From Ruminococcus sp. (GTDB lineage Bacteria; Bacillota; Clostridia; Oscillospirales; Ruminococcaceae): a stretch of DNA of 56,565 nucleotides. The stretch spans positions 1 through 56,565 of the forward strand of contig JAJBTZ010000018.1 in assembly GCA_020860605.1 (NCBI GenBank), read 5' to 3'. The translations under genes and the position numbers were made by a program. The notes under the pieces are model-generated. The model saw nothing but the letters and a program-made list of their open reading frames with translations, had not been told where the DNA came from and ran no database searches. Of this stretch, positions 15,978-24,755 are shown piece by piece; position 1 is the stretch's first letter; the number at the start of each line of letters is the position of its first letter.

Positions 15978-18923
15978 TCATGTGTTATTTCCCGCTTTAC
16001 AAGCGATTTTAAAGGATTTATAGTTCTTATCGTTCAGGAAGAAGAGCTTCAGCCTTGTGTCAGGCTTCAGTGGTGAAACATCAAACTCAAAGGTGTATGA
16101 GCCCTTGATTTCGGTGTTGTCGCTGACAGAACATACGACGTCGCCATCACTGCGCTTCAGAGGTGTGCTCTTATATTTGCTGACAACAACAAACGCCGGA
16201 AACACACAGTCTCCACTTGTTTCGAGCTCAACAGAAAGCGTGCACTTTTTGCTGAACATGCCGGCTTTCTTGTACTTGAACGTGTAGAGAACATCCTTCT
16301 GAGGCTCATTGCTCAGAAGAGCCCTGCATGGATCAGAATAGACACGATGTCCATCACTCTCAAAGTATGTATAGACCTCGGCATAGAATGTTCCCTTTGC
16401 AGGATTCGAGATAAGGATTCCCTCATTCGCTTCATACTGCCGCTTACTGCATTCAACCTTATGTGCCAGCGGATCATCAACGCCGGTGGGATAGGTGTCC
16501 ATACGATAAACCAGCATGGATCTGTCAACCTTCTTTGGCCATGTGAAGTTGACGTACATCTCAGTTGCGGCAGAGTTGAGGTCGAACGAGACGTCCTTGG
16601 CAGATGGAACGGAAGAAATGTAGGAAGCAGTATTCAGAATTACATTCGAAGCGTTTATGACGCCTGGGATGATATAACACTCACCGACAAAATTGAGTCT
16701 GAACTCCGCTTCGGTCATGCTCTTCAGATTGACTTCAATCTTTTCATACTTGCTCAAAAGCTCGTTTAAGTCGTAGATGGTACCTACGGCGTATTCTGGC
16801 TTTTGCTTCGCATAGAAGAGGATTACATCCCATTCCGACTCGCTCCATTTAGCCTGGAACACCTCATCTATCAGCTGGACAGAGAAGTTCTGAAGAGGCT
16901 TTGCTGGCTTCTGAGGAACGCATGAAAGGTATGCTTTCTCAGAATAGTAGGTTCTGCCGTTCAGGGTGTGACCGGCACTGATTGCGAACCAATAGTTTGA
17001 GCCGTTGGTGAGACCGTTTATTGTGATGCCATCCAGTCGTGTGCATGGAATAGTTTCGTAGGCGTTGTCATCTTGAGGTCTTTCGTAACCACAGAATCTG
17101 TAAAGGCGGATTTCAGTGACGCTTGAAGCCTTTGACCAGGACAGTGTGACCATTTCGTCACCGCCTATAGCTTTGATGTTCGTCACCTTGCCGACTATGG
17201 CAACCTCCTGAGGGAGTCTCGTTGCCTTTGAGTGTACGCCGATACGGACTGCAAATACCGAATAGTAAAGAACTGTATTCTTCGGAGCACTATTGTCGGT
17301 ATAGGCAAGCTCCTTGCCGCTGTATACCGTTGTTCCGTCAGCTGGTCCGTTTGGATATGTGTTCTCCTTACGGACAAGAAGATAGGATATTTCGCCGATT
17401 GATGGGCTCGGCTTCCAGCTTAAGGTGATCTCATCACCAACCTGCTTACTGGTGAGTGACGAAACCTCTTCAGGCGGGAATCGCTTTACGTTCTGATTGA
17501 GCTCGTCTGAATCGGAGATGAGCTCTGTCAACTTCATAGCAATGGTAAACGCTTCATCGCCCGCGGCACTGCGCATTGCTGCAAGCTTGCTCTCAACATC
17601 CTTGATTGTAGAAGTAACCTTGCTTACTACAGATGGGTCAATGCTGAAGCCGTTTGCTCTCGCCTGGTCAATTTTCGTCTGTGCAGAATAGAGCTTCTTG
17701 TCCTGGATGTCCTTGGTGATTGAAGCGATTGTGTCTGCCGCCTGCTTGCGCACATCCTGGATTGTTTTTTCAAGGCTGAGGATGTCGGCATGATTCGGCC
17801 AGTATGCTTTAGCCTCTTTAACCAGCCGGTCAGCTTCCTCCAAAGACTTCTCAGCATACTTCTGCTTTGCCTGTCTCAAGAGTTCAACTGCTTTGTCCAT
17901 CTTTGTGAGATCAAAGCCACACTTTGCGCAGGTCTTGGCAGAATTGTTGTTTTCCGCCCCACAAGCCGGGCACGGAATGATAAGAGGCTTGCCGCACTTT
18001 ACGCAGTTGGTTGTACCGGCAGGATTTTCCGTGCCGCACAGACCGCACACAATCTTGTTCTCAGGGAGAGTGTAGCCCATGTACTCACAGTAGTGATTGA
18101 TGTAAACCGAAGCATCCGATACGCTGATATGATACTGCGCAACAGCAATATCGATCAGGCTTTCCTTCATCTTCGGTTCAATGCGCTTCTGATTTCCAAG
18201 TGCCATCTCGTCAACGGAGTCGTTGACGATTCTATACTTTGTCAGATTTACGTAGTTATCGTATTTTCTCTTGCTTGCGGCATCCTTGAAGATGACAATG
18301 CACAAGCCACACAATGACTGCGTGGCATTATCCTTGCCAGTTTTTTCGCCTTTGGCAAGAACCTTCTTCTTCATTGCATCTGCCACTTCGCAAAGCTGAG
18401 TGCAGGAAGAAGTGGAAGGAAGACTCAGGAAGTCATACAGAGTTTTATCCGCCATATCAAGTGGCTTCAGGAATCTCTGGATGTTTTTTGCCTGGGTTCT
18501 GTCAAGGACTTCTGAGGGATCTATCTTGTCCTGCTTTTTGTTGCCACTGCTGAACTTTTTCTTGATTTCATCTTCAGTGAATCCGAATGCTCCGAACAGT
18601 TTTACTAACTGTCTCAGATCCTTTTCGGAAAGGCTATCGCTTTTGGCACGATAGAGGCTGAGCTTTATTTCAAGCTCCTTTGCCTTTCCGTCCTTGATTT
18701 GCTTTGCTTTTGCAGCTTCCTGCTTGCGGGCTGCCGGGTCAAGCATTACCTTTTTTATATCCTCGATAGCCGCCAGATATTCGCTGGCTTTGGCTTTCTT
18801 TACAGGATTTGTTTGCTCACGAGACCATTGAGCCTGTTTCTTGGCAATGGTCTCGTTAATCTTATTGGTATCGCCCTCCGGCGGGTCGAATGGAAGCTCA
18901 AGGAGTATAAAATAGTTTTCCAT
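15978..18923 (-). CDS. J-like, zinc-ribbon and Fn3-like multidomain protein
   Basis: A 981-residue cytoplasmic protein with no signal peptide. Residues 1-75 (NYFILLELPFDPPEGD...) look like a degenerate J-domain lacking HPD, and residues 155-230 look like a second such fold (LYDFLSLPSTSSCTQL...SKRKYDNYV). Zinc ribbons at about 293-340 (CGLCG...CVKCG, CPACG...CAKCG) are followed by a coiled coil (340-440) and several Fn3-like beta domains (480-980). Downstream of a DnaK gene, it is a likely chaperone client adaptor: the J-like part would dock on DnaK and the Fn3 array would hold a target. Intact Fn3 domains inside the cytoplasm are unusual. The domain calls are by eye. Confidence 0.75.
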   Translation of the reverse strand: MENYFILLELPFDPPEGDTNKINETIAKKQAQWSREQTNPVKKAKASEYLAAIEDIKKVMLDPAARKQEAAKAKQIKDGKAKELEIKLSLYRAKSDSLSEKDLRQLVKLFGAFGFTEDEIKKKFSSGNKKQDKIDPSEVLDRTQAKNIQRFLKPLDMADKTLYDFLSLPSTSSCTQLCEVADAMKKKVLAKGEKTGKDNATQSLCGLCIVIFKDAASKRKYDNYVNLTKYRIVNDSVDEMALGNQKRIEPKMKESLIDIAVAQYHISVSDASVYINHYCEYMGYTLPENKIVCGLCGTENPAGTTNCVKCGKPLIIPCPACGAENNNSAKTCAKCGFDLTKMDKAVELLRQAKQKYAEKSLEEADRLVKEAKAYWPNHADILSLEKTIQDVRKQAADTIASITKDIQDKKLYSAQTKIDQARANGFSIDPSVVSKVTSTIKDVESKLAAMRSAAGDEAFTIAMKLTELISDSDELNQNVKRFPPEEVSSLTSKQVGDEITLSWKPSPSIGEISYLLVRKENTYPNGPADGTTVYSGKELAYTDNSAPKNTVLYYSVFAVRIGVHSKATRLPQEVAIVGKVTNIKAIGGDEMVTLSWSKASSVTEIRLYRFCGYERPQDDNAYETIPCTRLDGITINGLTNGSNYWFAISAGHTLNGRTYYSEKAYLSCVPQKPAKPLQNFSVQLIDEVFQAKWSESEWDVILFYAKQKPEYAVGTIYDLNELLSKYEKIEVNLKSMTEAEFRLNFVGECYIIPGVINASNVILNTASYISSVPSAKDVSFDLNSAATEMYVNFTWPKKVDRSMLVYRMDTYPTGVDDPLAHKVECSKRQYEANEGILISNPAKGTFYAEVYTYFESDGHRVYSDPCRALLSNEPQKDVLYTFKYKKAGMFSKKCTLSVELETSGDCVFPAFVVVSKYKSTPLKRSDGDVVCSVSDNTEIKGSYTFEFDVSPLKPDTRLKLFFLNDKNYKSFKIACKAGNNT

Positions 18924-18966
18924 TACCTTGTCGCCTTTCTTCGCAGAAATTTATTTATATTCGCTA

Positions 18967-20643
18967 TCAGTTGACGTTGGACTTGTTGCTACGACGGATA
19001 GCGTCAGACATTTCCTGCTCGGTCATGGCTTCTGTGGTCTGGAACTCAGCGTCAACCTCGCGTCCGCCCTTCATTTCCTTGGCATGGAGATGGAGAAGAC
19101 CGGACTCGTCCAGGCGGAATGTTACCTCGATTTCAGTGTCACGTGTAACACCAGCAGGCAAAGACAGCTCAGCTGTGCCGATTTCCTTACCGAGATCGGG
19201 ATCTACCTTCTCTTCGGAGGTGAGGCTCTCCATAACCTGGAATCTTACAGACTGCTGATTATCATAACGAGGATAGAACGGATTTACTCCGGTTGCAGGA
19301 AGCTCTGCATTCTTGAGGATTATGTTATAGAGCTTGAGCTGGTCATTTTCATCGTAGGCTACAGTACCGAAGCTACGGCTGGAAACATTGATAAACGTGA
19401 CATCTTTGCCAGGAAGACGACCACCACGCATCGGGATGTTGGCTTTCTTGGCTTCCTTCTGAACATCCATCTGACCTTCATCAACCTGCTTCTTGACTTC
19501 TTCAAAGCTCTTGCCCTGCTGCTTTGCAATCTCTTCGAGAACGATATTGTATTCGCTCATCTTGTTTGCATAGATAGCCGCGCCCTTTGCAACAGCCTCA
19601 TCGGGGTCAAACATCTTGGTTTCAATCCCGAATTCGCTCTTGACGCGGCTCATTACCTGAGGCATCTTTGAGGAACCGCCAACAAGGAGAATTTCGGTAA
19701 CATCGCTCTGTGAGTAGCCTTTCTTCTCCGCATCCTTGAACATATCACGGGTGAGGTCGATTGTACGGGTGAGGAGGTCTTCTGTCAGCTCGTCGAACTT
19801 CTCGCGTGTCAGCTCGACACGGACACGCTCGCCCATGTAGTTGACAGCAACAGGAGCCTTTTCCTTTGCACTGAGGAGCTTCTTTGCGCGCTCTGCCGCA
19901 AGGCTGAGCTCCTGGAAGGTCTCTGCATCCTCAAGGATATTGTCGGGAGTTCCGGTCTCGCTCTGGTACTGATCAGCGAGATACATGAGTATCTTTTCGT
20001 CCCAGTCTCTTCCGCCGAGGTTATGGTCACCACCGGTTACAACTACTCTGATTTCGCCCGGCTTGATGTTGATCATTGTAATATCGAATGTACCACCACC
20101 GAGGTCGTAAACCAAAACGGTTTTATTCTGGCTGTCATCAGTTACACCGTATGTAATAGCCGCGGCAGTAGGCTCATTGATGATTGCCATTACGTTGAGC
20201 TCAGCAATTACGCCTGCTGCCTGGGTTGCATCACGCTCTGCCACGCCGAAGTATGCAGGACATGTGATGACTACGTCGCGGATCTTCTCGCCATCTTCAA
20301 GCTTGCCTTCCATACGAAGAGTGTCCTCTGCGTCCTGAACGACCTTCTTGAGGATATAGGAGGATATTTCCTCCGGCTTCATGTCAATGCCATTGATGTT
20401 GAGACTGAATCCGGGCTTACCGATGTTTCTCTTGATAAGATCGACGGTCTTGTCGGGATACATTTTGAGGTTTTCCTTTGCCGCTGAGCCGACGGTTACA
20501 TCGCTCTGGCTCTCAAAATACACGACTGACGGTGTTGTTAGGTCGCCCTCTGCATTCTTAAGAACAACTGGCTTGCCGCTTTCGTCGATGTAGGCTATGC
20601 ACGAATAAGTTGTGCCTAGGTCAATACCGAATACTTTTCCCAT
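18967..20643 (-). CDS. dnaK: Hsp70 (DnaK) paralogue, short C-terminus
   Basis: A 558-residue Hsp70. The phosphate-1 motif GIDLGTTYSCIAY (residues 4-16), VYDLGGGTFDITM and LVGGSSKMP mark an intact ATPase domain. The substrate-binding beta domain is present (DVTFINVSSRSFGTVAYDEN), but the alpha lid is cut short and the EEVD-like tail is absent; normal DnaK has 600-640 residues. GAAAGGAATTACAAACC precedes ATG 20643. It lies between a GrpE-like gene and a J-like gene, so all three chaperone roles are encoded together, apart from the housekeeping set. I infer a dedicated chaperone machine for folding or gating the system's effectors. Confidence 0.93.
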   Translation of the reverse strand: MGKVFGIDLGTTYSCIAYIDESGKPVVLKNAEGDLTTPSVVYFESQSDVTVGSAAKENLKMYPDKTVDLIKRNIGKPGFSLNINGIDMKPEEISSYILKKVVQDAEDTLRMEGKLEDGEKIRDVVITCPAYFGVAERDATQAAGVIAELNVMAIINEPTAAAITYGVTDDSQNKTVLVYDLGGGTFDITMINIKPGEIRVVVTGGDHNLGGRDWDEKILMYLADQYQSETGTPDNILEDAETFQELSLAAERAKKLLSAKEKAPVAVNYMGERVRVELTREKFDELTEDLLTRTIDLTRDMFKDAEKKGYSQSDVTEILLVGGSSKMPQVMSRVKSEFGIETKMFDPDEAVAKGAAIYANKMSEYNIVLEEIAKQQGKSFEEVKKQVDEGQMDVQKEAKKANIPMRGGRLPGKDVTFINVSSRSFGTVAYDENDQLKLYNIILKNAELPATGVNPFYPRYDNQQSVRFQVMESLTSEEKVDPDLGKEIGTAELSLPAGVTRDTEIEVTFRLDESGLLHLHAKEMKGGREVDAEFQTTEAMTEQEMSDAIRRSNKSNVN

Positions 20644-20672
20644 GGTTTGTAATTCCTTTCATTTTTATATTT

Positions 20673-21644
20673 TTAGTTTTCGGAGTTGTTTTCCGGGTTT
20701 GCTTCATACTTGAATATCTTGATTCTCTCGGGTCTAAGAACCTTGTCTCCCTTTTCGTAGCCATCAGCAACACGAACGGCTATCAGGTTGTCTTTAGCCT
20801 CATCATCAGTAGGAACCGTCTGGATTATCTTCTGGCGACGGGTATCTACTTCATGTCCTGGAACACGATAAGACTCAATATTCTGCCTGTAGAGAATATC
20901 TTCAAGATCTTCCGCAATGCCCTTGACTACTCTCAGGAGCTTTTTGTAGTTTTCTTCATTGACCTCCTTCTTTTCATATACGCGAACATGACCCTTGGTA
21001 GAATCGACGAGCTGGATAATATCCAAAGCAACTGTGTCGACAATCTTATCAAGCACTCCGTTCTGGTAACGTATCAGCTCGCGGTGCATGTTGTCAAAGA
21101 GTCCATTCTTATGAGCGTCCTCCGCAATCTTGTCGTCAAAGCTCTGCTGTAAGCCGTCCACGGCTTGCTGTAGGGCATCGAGTTTGGCACGTATTTCAGC
21201 CTGAATATCCTCAACGGTGATGACGGGTTCCGGCGGTAGCTTAGATTGCTCGGTAGCTTCCACAACGGAGGTAATTGGTTGTTCATCCATAGGTTTGTTG
21301 TCCTCCTCTTTATTGTTTACTTTTTCATTTGTACCAGTATCTTTGTTCGGTAGCCCAGCTTTCAGATCTGCCAGTGCCCTTCCAGGCATCTCTCTCAGAT
21401 AAATGAGATAGTTGTAGGCACCCAGGGGTGATAAAGGAAAGCTATCATGCAAAGTTTCTGCGTTGTAGCCAGAAACTATGATCCCATTTTCAGGGAATTT
21501 CCGCTCTGCAACATACTCCGCAAACTCCAGATAAATATCCTTATGTCTTGCGAGCTTTGCAATTGAATCATCCGCCCTTTTTTCCGACAAGCCTCCGTCT
21601 GAAAGCAAATAGTTTCTGATGCTCGTTGCAATATCAATTTCCAT
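20673..21644 (-). CDS. grpE: GrpE-like nucleotide exchange factor with extra N-terminal domain
   Basis: A 323-residue protein. The C-terminal half has the long helix and beta-domain of GrpE (RQNIESYRVPGHEVDTRRQK, then VADGYEKGDKVLRPERIKIF), which exchanges ADP for ATP on DnaK. The first 110 residues are extra, helical and not recognised, followed by a low-complexity linker with TEQSKLPPEPVI. Normal GrpE is about 200 residues, so this is an adapted paralogue. CAGGAGGTAAGACAG precedes ATG 21644; the dnaK gene follows 29 bases later. Confidence 0.85.
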   Translation of the reverse strand: MEIDIATSIRNYLLSDGGLSEKRADDSIAKLARHKDIYLEFAEYVAERKFPENGIIVSGYNAETLHDSFPLSPLGAYNYLIYLREMPGRALADLKAGLPNKDTGTNEKVNNKEEDNKPMDEQPITSVVEATEQSKLPPEPVITVEDIQAEIRAKLDALQQAVDGLQQSFDDKIAEDAHKNGLFDNMHRELIRYQNGVLDKIVDTVALDIIQLVDSTKGHVRVYEKKEVNEENYKKLLRVVKGIAEDLEDILYRQNIESYRVPGHEVDTRRQKIIQTVPTDDEAKDNLIAVRVADGYEKGDKVLRPERIKIFKYEANPENNSEN

Positions 21645-21668
21645 CTGTCTTACCTCCTGTTATTTTTA

Positions 21669-22661
21669 TCACTTGTCACCGTCTGACTTCTCTTCGTTAT
21701 TTCCAGGTATAGCTTCTCTGACTTCTGCAGCATAGCTAAAAGCATCCGCTTCAACAGGTTGATTTTGATATTCGTAGAAGTCATCTTCTGGTCGCACATA
21801 GTCTTTGAAGTTTTCCCTGAACTGATAATCCTGCTCCGTCTGAGGGTTATCCGCCCTTTCATGTTGCCAACAATGCCTCGTCTCGTGAGCAACAGTGTCT
21901 GCTGTTTCAGCTGGATTGTCCATGTAGAAACGATTTACGAATACAGCGTTATTTCGCCGGTCATAGTAGCCAAAATCACCTTGCACATGATTGTCATAGT
22001 ATACAATGGTTGGCTTGTCTTTTATCTGAAGGTCTTCGGCGACGCTGTCACGAAGCCTCTCTACAGCTTGCTCTTTCTCGGCTTCGGAAAGGTTTTCCCA
22101 GGTTTCCTGATCAAATGAGCCAAGGCTTTCGCGAATTTCGGCACTTACATCAGACTTTTCAGAAACATCCTCAGAACTTGCAACTTCCTCCTCGCTTTCC
22201 GGCGAATCAGTTATCGATTCTGACTCATTCGGGGTGGTCACTTCGTTGTTTGAAGATTGTTGCAGGGCGGAGTTGAGTCTCTGCCATTCGGGGTCTTTTG
22301 AGTATTCCGCATAGTCATATGGACCATAGTTATGCTCATTCATATAGGCGGACATATTGTCTAGAGCTTCACGATGTGAATCTTTAGCCTCCGAATTATC
22401 AGCCTTACTCGCATTTTCTGTATTATCAGCAGATTCTTCTAATACTTCCTCGGATTGGTCTTCGACTTGCTCCTCCAAGTCTTCCTCGGATTGTTCTTCA
22501 GATTGCTCTTTGGACTCTTCCTTAGGCTCTTCTTCAAACCCTTCCTCGGAGTACTGCTCCGATTCGCCGGGATCTTCTCCATCGTCGTCGATGTCGTCAA
22601 AGTCATCATCGGGGACTTCTTCATCTTCTTCGTACTCTATATCATCCTCGGTGGCAGGCAC
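21669..22661 (-). CDS. Acidic protein with C-terminal zinc metallopeptidase (3' part of a frameshifted gene)
   Basis: The shown frame starts at GTG 22661 but is open up to about 22915, where it meets the upstream acidic gene one frame off. The first 130 residues are Glu/Asp/Ser-rich low complexity. The C-terminal domain has HETRHCWQHER, an HExxH zinc site, and a downstream glutamate in NQPVEADAFSYAAE that may be the third ligand, as in effector-type zincins. One added base in the C5 run at 22918-22922 joins it to the gene at 22844-23671 as a single protein of about 667 residues. I infer a protease effector with a disordered acidic leader, perhaps a chaperone client. Intactness depends on that base. 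Confidence 0.75.
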   Translation of the reverse strand: MPATEDDIEYEEDEEVPDDDFDDIDDDGEDPGESEQYSEEGFEEEPKEESKEQSEEQSEEDLEEQVEDQSEEVLEESADNTENASKADNSEAKDSHREALDNMSAYMNEHNYGPYDYAEYSKDPEWQRLNSALQQSSNNEVTTPNESESITDSPESEEEVASSEDVSEKSDVSAEIRESLGSFDQETWENLSEAEKEQAVERLRDSVAEDLQIKDKPTIVYYDNHVQGDFGYYDRRNNAVFVNRFYMDNPAETADTVAHETRHCWQHERADNPQTEQDYQFRENFKDYVRPEDDFYEYQNQPVEADAFSYAAEVREAIPGNNEEKSDGDK

Positions 22662-22843
22662 ATCAGCTTCATTATTACTATCAATTTCTTCCGGGCTTTC
22701 TTCGAAGTCAGGATCTTCAGAGGCTTCTTCGTCATCAACTTCCGACTCAGGCTCTTCTGAAGTATCGATTTCATCATCGCCGTCGGAATCGTCATCGGTG
22801 CTTTCTATATCAACCTCTTCGATATCATCCTCACCCTCGTCGT

Positions 22844-23671
22844 CTAGTTCCTGATTGTCATCAGCATCTTCTTCTGGATTAACTTCGTCAGAATCTTCAA
22901 CTGGCTCATCATTTTCAGGGGGTCATCCTCGGTGACTTCATCCTCAGTGACTTCATCCTCAGTGACCTCATCCTCGGGAACTTCATCATGAGACAACTCA
23001 TTCAGGTTGTCCTCATCAGAGTAGCCCTCCGACTCGCCGGGGTCTTCCTCATCATCCAGTTCGTCGAAGCCATCGTCGTCATCGTCAATTTCTTGCTCTT
23101 CTTCATAATCTTCTGGTTCAGGCTCAGGTGCTTCGGTGTCATCGGTGCTTTCAGGATTTTCAGTGTCTGCAGTGCTTTCAGAATTCTCTGGGTTTTCATT
23201 CTCGGATTCGGACTCTTCTTCAGGATTCTTGTTGCCGTCGATTTCGCTGTCTTCCTCATTATCATCGGTATCGCTATCATCATTATAGCTATCAAAACCC
23301 ACACCGTGCTCGTCGTCGTTTATTGAATCGGTCTCTTCATACTCTAAGTCATCATCCTGGAAATCAATGCCATTGTCAACATTGTCAGAATTATCGCTTT
23401 CACTGAAGCCGACCTCGCCGCTCTCGTCAGAATCGTCATCTTCTTCGTCAGAATCGGATTCCTCGTCTTCTTCAAAACCGCTTCCGGGAGAATCGTTGTT
23501 GTCAGCGTCTTCGTTGAAGCCGCCCGTTTCTTTTGCTTCCATGGTGGTTGCCTCACGGGTTGCTTCCGTGGATTCTCCGCCGGTTTCAGCAGAGGGAACC
23601 TCGCTCACTTCCGGACTTTCATTTACTTCACTGCCATTCTCTACGGAATCGCCATTTCTGATTTCCGACAT
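22844..23671 (-). CDS. Acidic low-complexity protein (5' part of a frameshifted metallopeptidase gene)
   Basis: A 275-residue frame, almost entirely Asp/Glu/Ser/Asn with short repeats (DEVTEDEVTEDEVTEDD near the end). The last 26 residues after TEDDPLK are out of character (basic and hydrophobic), which marks a frameshift. In the next frame the acidic composition continues unbroken into the metallopeptidase gene. The start at 23671 has GGGAGTGGCAGAAG upstream. No domain beyond low complexity. Very acidic tails can mimic nucleic acid or keep a protein unfolded for a chaperone; this is speculation. Confidence 0.7.
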   Translation of the reverse strand: MSEIRNGDSVENGSEVNESPEVSEVPSAETGGESTEATREATTMEAKETGGFNEDADNNDSPGSGFEEDEESDSDEEDDDSDESGEVGFSESDNSDNVDNGIDFQDDDLEYEETDSINDDEHGVGFDSYNDDSDTDDNEEDSEIDGNKNPEEESESENENPENSESTADTENPESTDDTEAPEPEPEDYEEEQEIDDDDDGFDELDDEEDPGESEGYSDEDNLNELSHDEVPEDEVTEDEVTEDEVTEDDPLKMMSQLKILTKLIQKKMLMTIRN

Positions 23672-23719
23672 CTTCTGCCACTCCCGTCATCTTTTTTTGC
23701 TCTTCCACATATCTTTTGT

Positions 23720-24748
23720 TCACTTATACATGTATTGAGGCTGAACGTAAAATGTAAGCTGTTCAGACACACCGCCAAAGCGGAAGTTTGATATTGTAAT
23801 ATACTTACAACGGCTGACAGCACGATAAATGCTTTCCTGAATGCATCCGTTTATTTCTCTTTCGAGTGTACTTCCCCGCACAACACGAAACATGATAATT
23901 TCCTCTTCCACTTCAAAGCTGTTGTAGAGCATGCTTTCCAGCTGAACTTTGCTGTCAATCAACGCATTATTGACTCTGAAGTAGTTATATGGAGAAGACG
24001 GGCACGCGGGATAGTTTTTTCTGTTCCATGTGTGATCCTTTGAGATTTCATCGTCGCTGAGATTCATATATCCGTAATTCGGGATTGTTAATGAGTCCGA
24101 GTACTGGTTATCCCACGTTACATCAACATGGTGATAGTATCCGTTTATGCGGACGATGTTCCATGCATGAGGTCCTGAGCCGATTGAACTGCTTCCCTTT
24201 CCTGTCACAACCCAGCACTCAAGACCGATTTTGTCACAGAGGAACTTGAACGATTTTGCAAAGCCCTCACAGACACACTTTTTCCTGAGCAGTGCACCGA
24301 CTATACTATGTGCTTCAAATGCATTTCTATCGCCAGGTCTGCCACCGCTTGCGGCAAATGTGTCATATTCAAGATTGCCTTTCAGATAATCATGTAGTGC
24401 GCGAATCTTGTCGTAATCCGACTGATGATCATTTATCTGCTCGCCGATTATCCTTTCAGCTTCTTTTTCGAGCTGATTTCTTATATCAACCGTTTCTGTG
24501 GGAGAGTAGGCATATTCCGGAAGTACATCCTTTCGCATAAGACCCGACATAACCCTGAACTGCTGACCTACATAGAATATCTCCGGGTGTTCATTCAGCA
24601 CTTCTCCCGCCAATTCAGCAGGCTGGACAGAACCGGTTACAGAAAAGCTTCTTCCTCTGTTCTGAAAGCATTGAAGGGCGGCATCATAAACTTGCCTGTT
24701 AACTCCAAGATTGTTGTAAAAGACGCTCTGAATTCTACTCATCTCCAA
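23720..24748 (-). CDS. Transglutaminase-like cysteine protease domain protein
   Basis: A 342-residue protein with a transglutaminase-like core: Cys160 in CVCEGFAKSF, His194 in GPHAWNIV and Asp209 in VDVTWDN form the triad. A helical region precedes it (NDHQSDYDKIRALHDYLKGN, typical of the family) and a beta-rich tail follows. No signal peptide, so it probably acts inside the cell, as a protease or crosslinking effector. The listed TTG start precedes an ATG at 24742; neither has a strong ribosome site, and it begins 7 bases after the previous stop, so translation is likely coupled. The catalytic residues are intact. Confidence 0.82.
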   Translation of the reverse strand: MEMSRIQSVFYNNLGVNRQVYDAALQCFQNRGRSFSVTGSVQPAELAGEVLNEHPEIFYVGQQFRVMSGLMRKDVLPEYAYSPTETVDIRNQLEKEAERIIGEQINDHQSDYDKIRALHDYLKGNLEYDTFAASGGRPGDRNAFEAHSIVGALLRKKCVCEGFAKSFKFLCDKIGLECWVVTGKGSSSIGSGPHAWNIVRINGYYHHVDVTWDNQYSDSLTIPNYGYMNLSDDEISKDHTWNRKNYPACPSSPYNYFRVNNALIDSKVQLESMLYNSFEVEEEIIMFRVVRGSTLEREINGCIQESIYRAVSRCKYITISNFRFGGVSEQLTFYVQPQYMYK

Positions 24749-24755
24749 AAAATGT

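Noticed and set aside
22357-23738. Long plus-strand Ser/Leu-rich reading frames opposite the acidic genes
   Set aside because: They are the complement of Glu/Asp codons (GAA/GAT read as TTC/ATC), lack ribosome sites, and the minus-strand frames belong to a clear operon.
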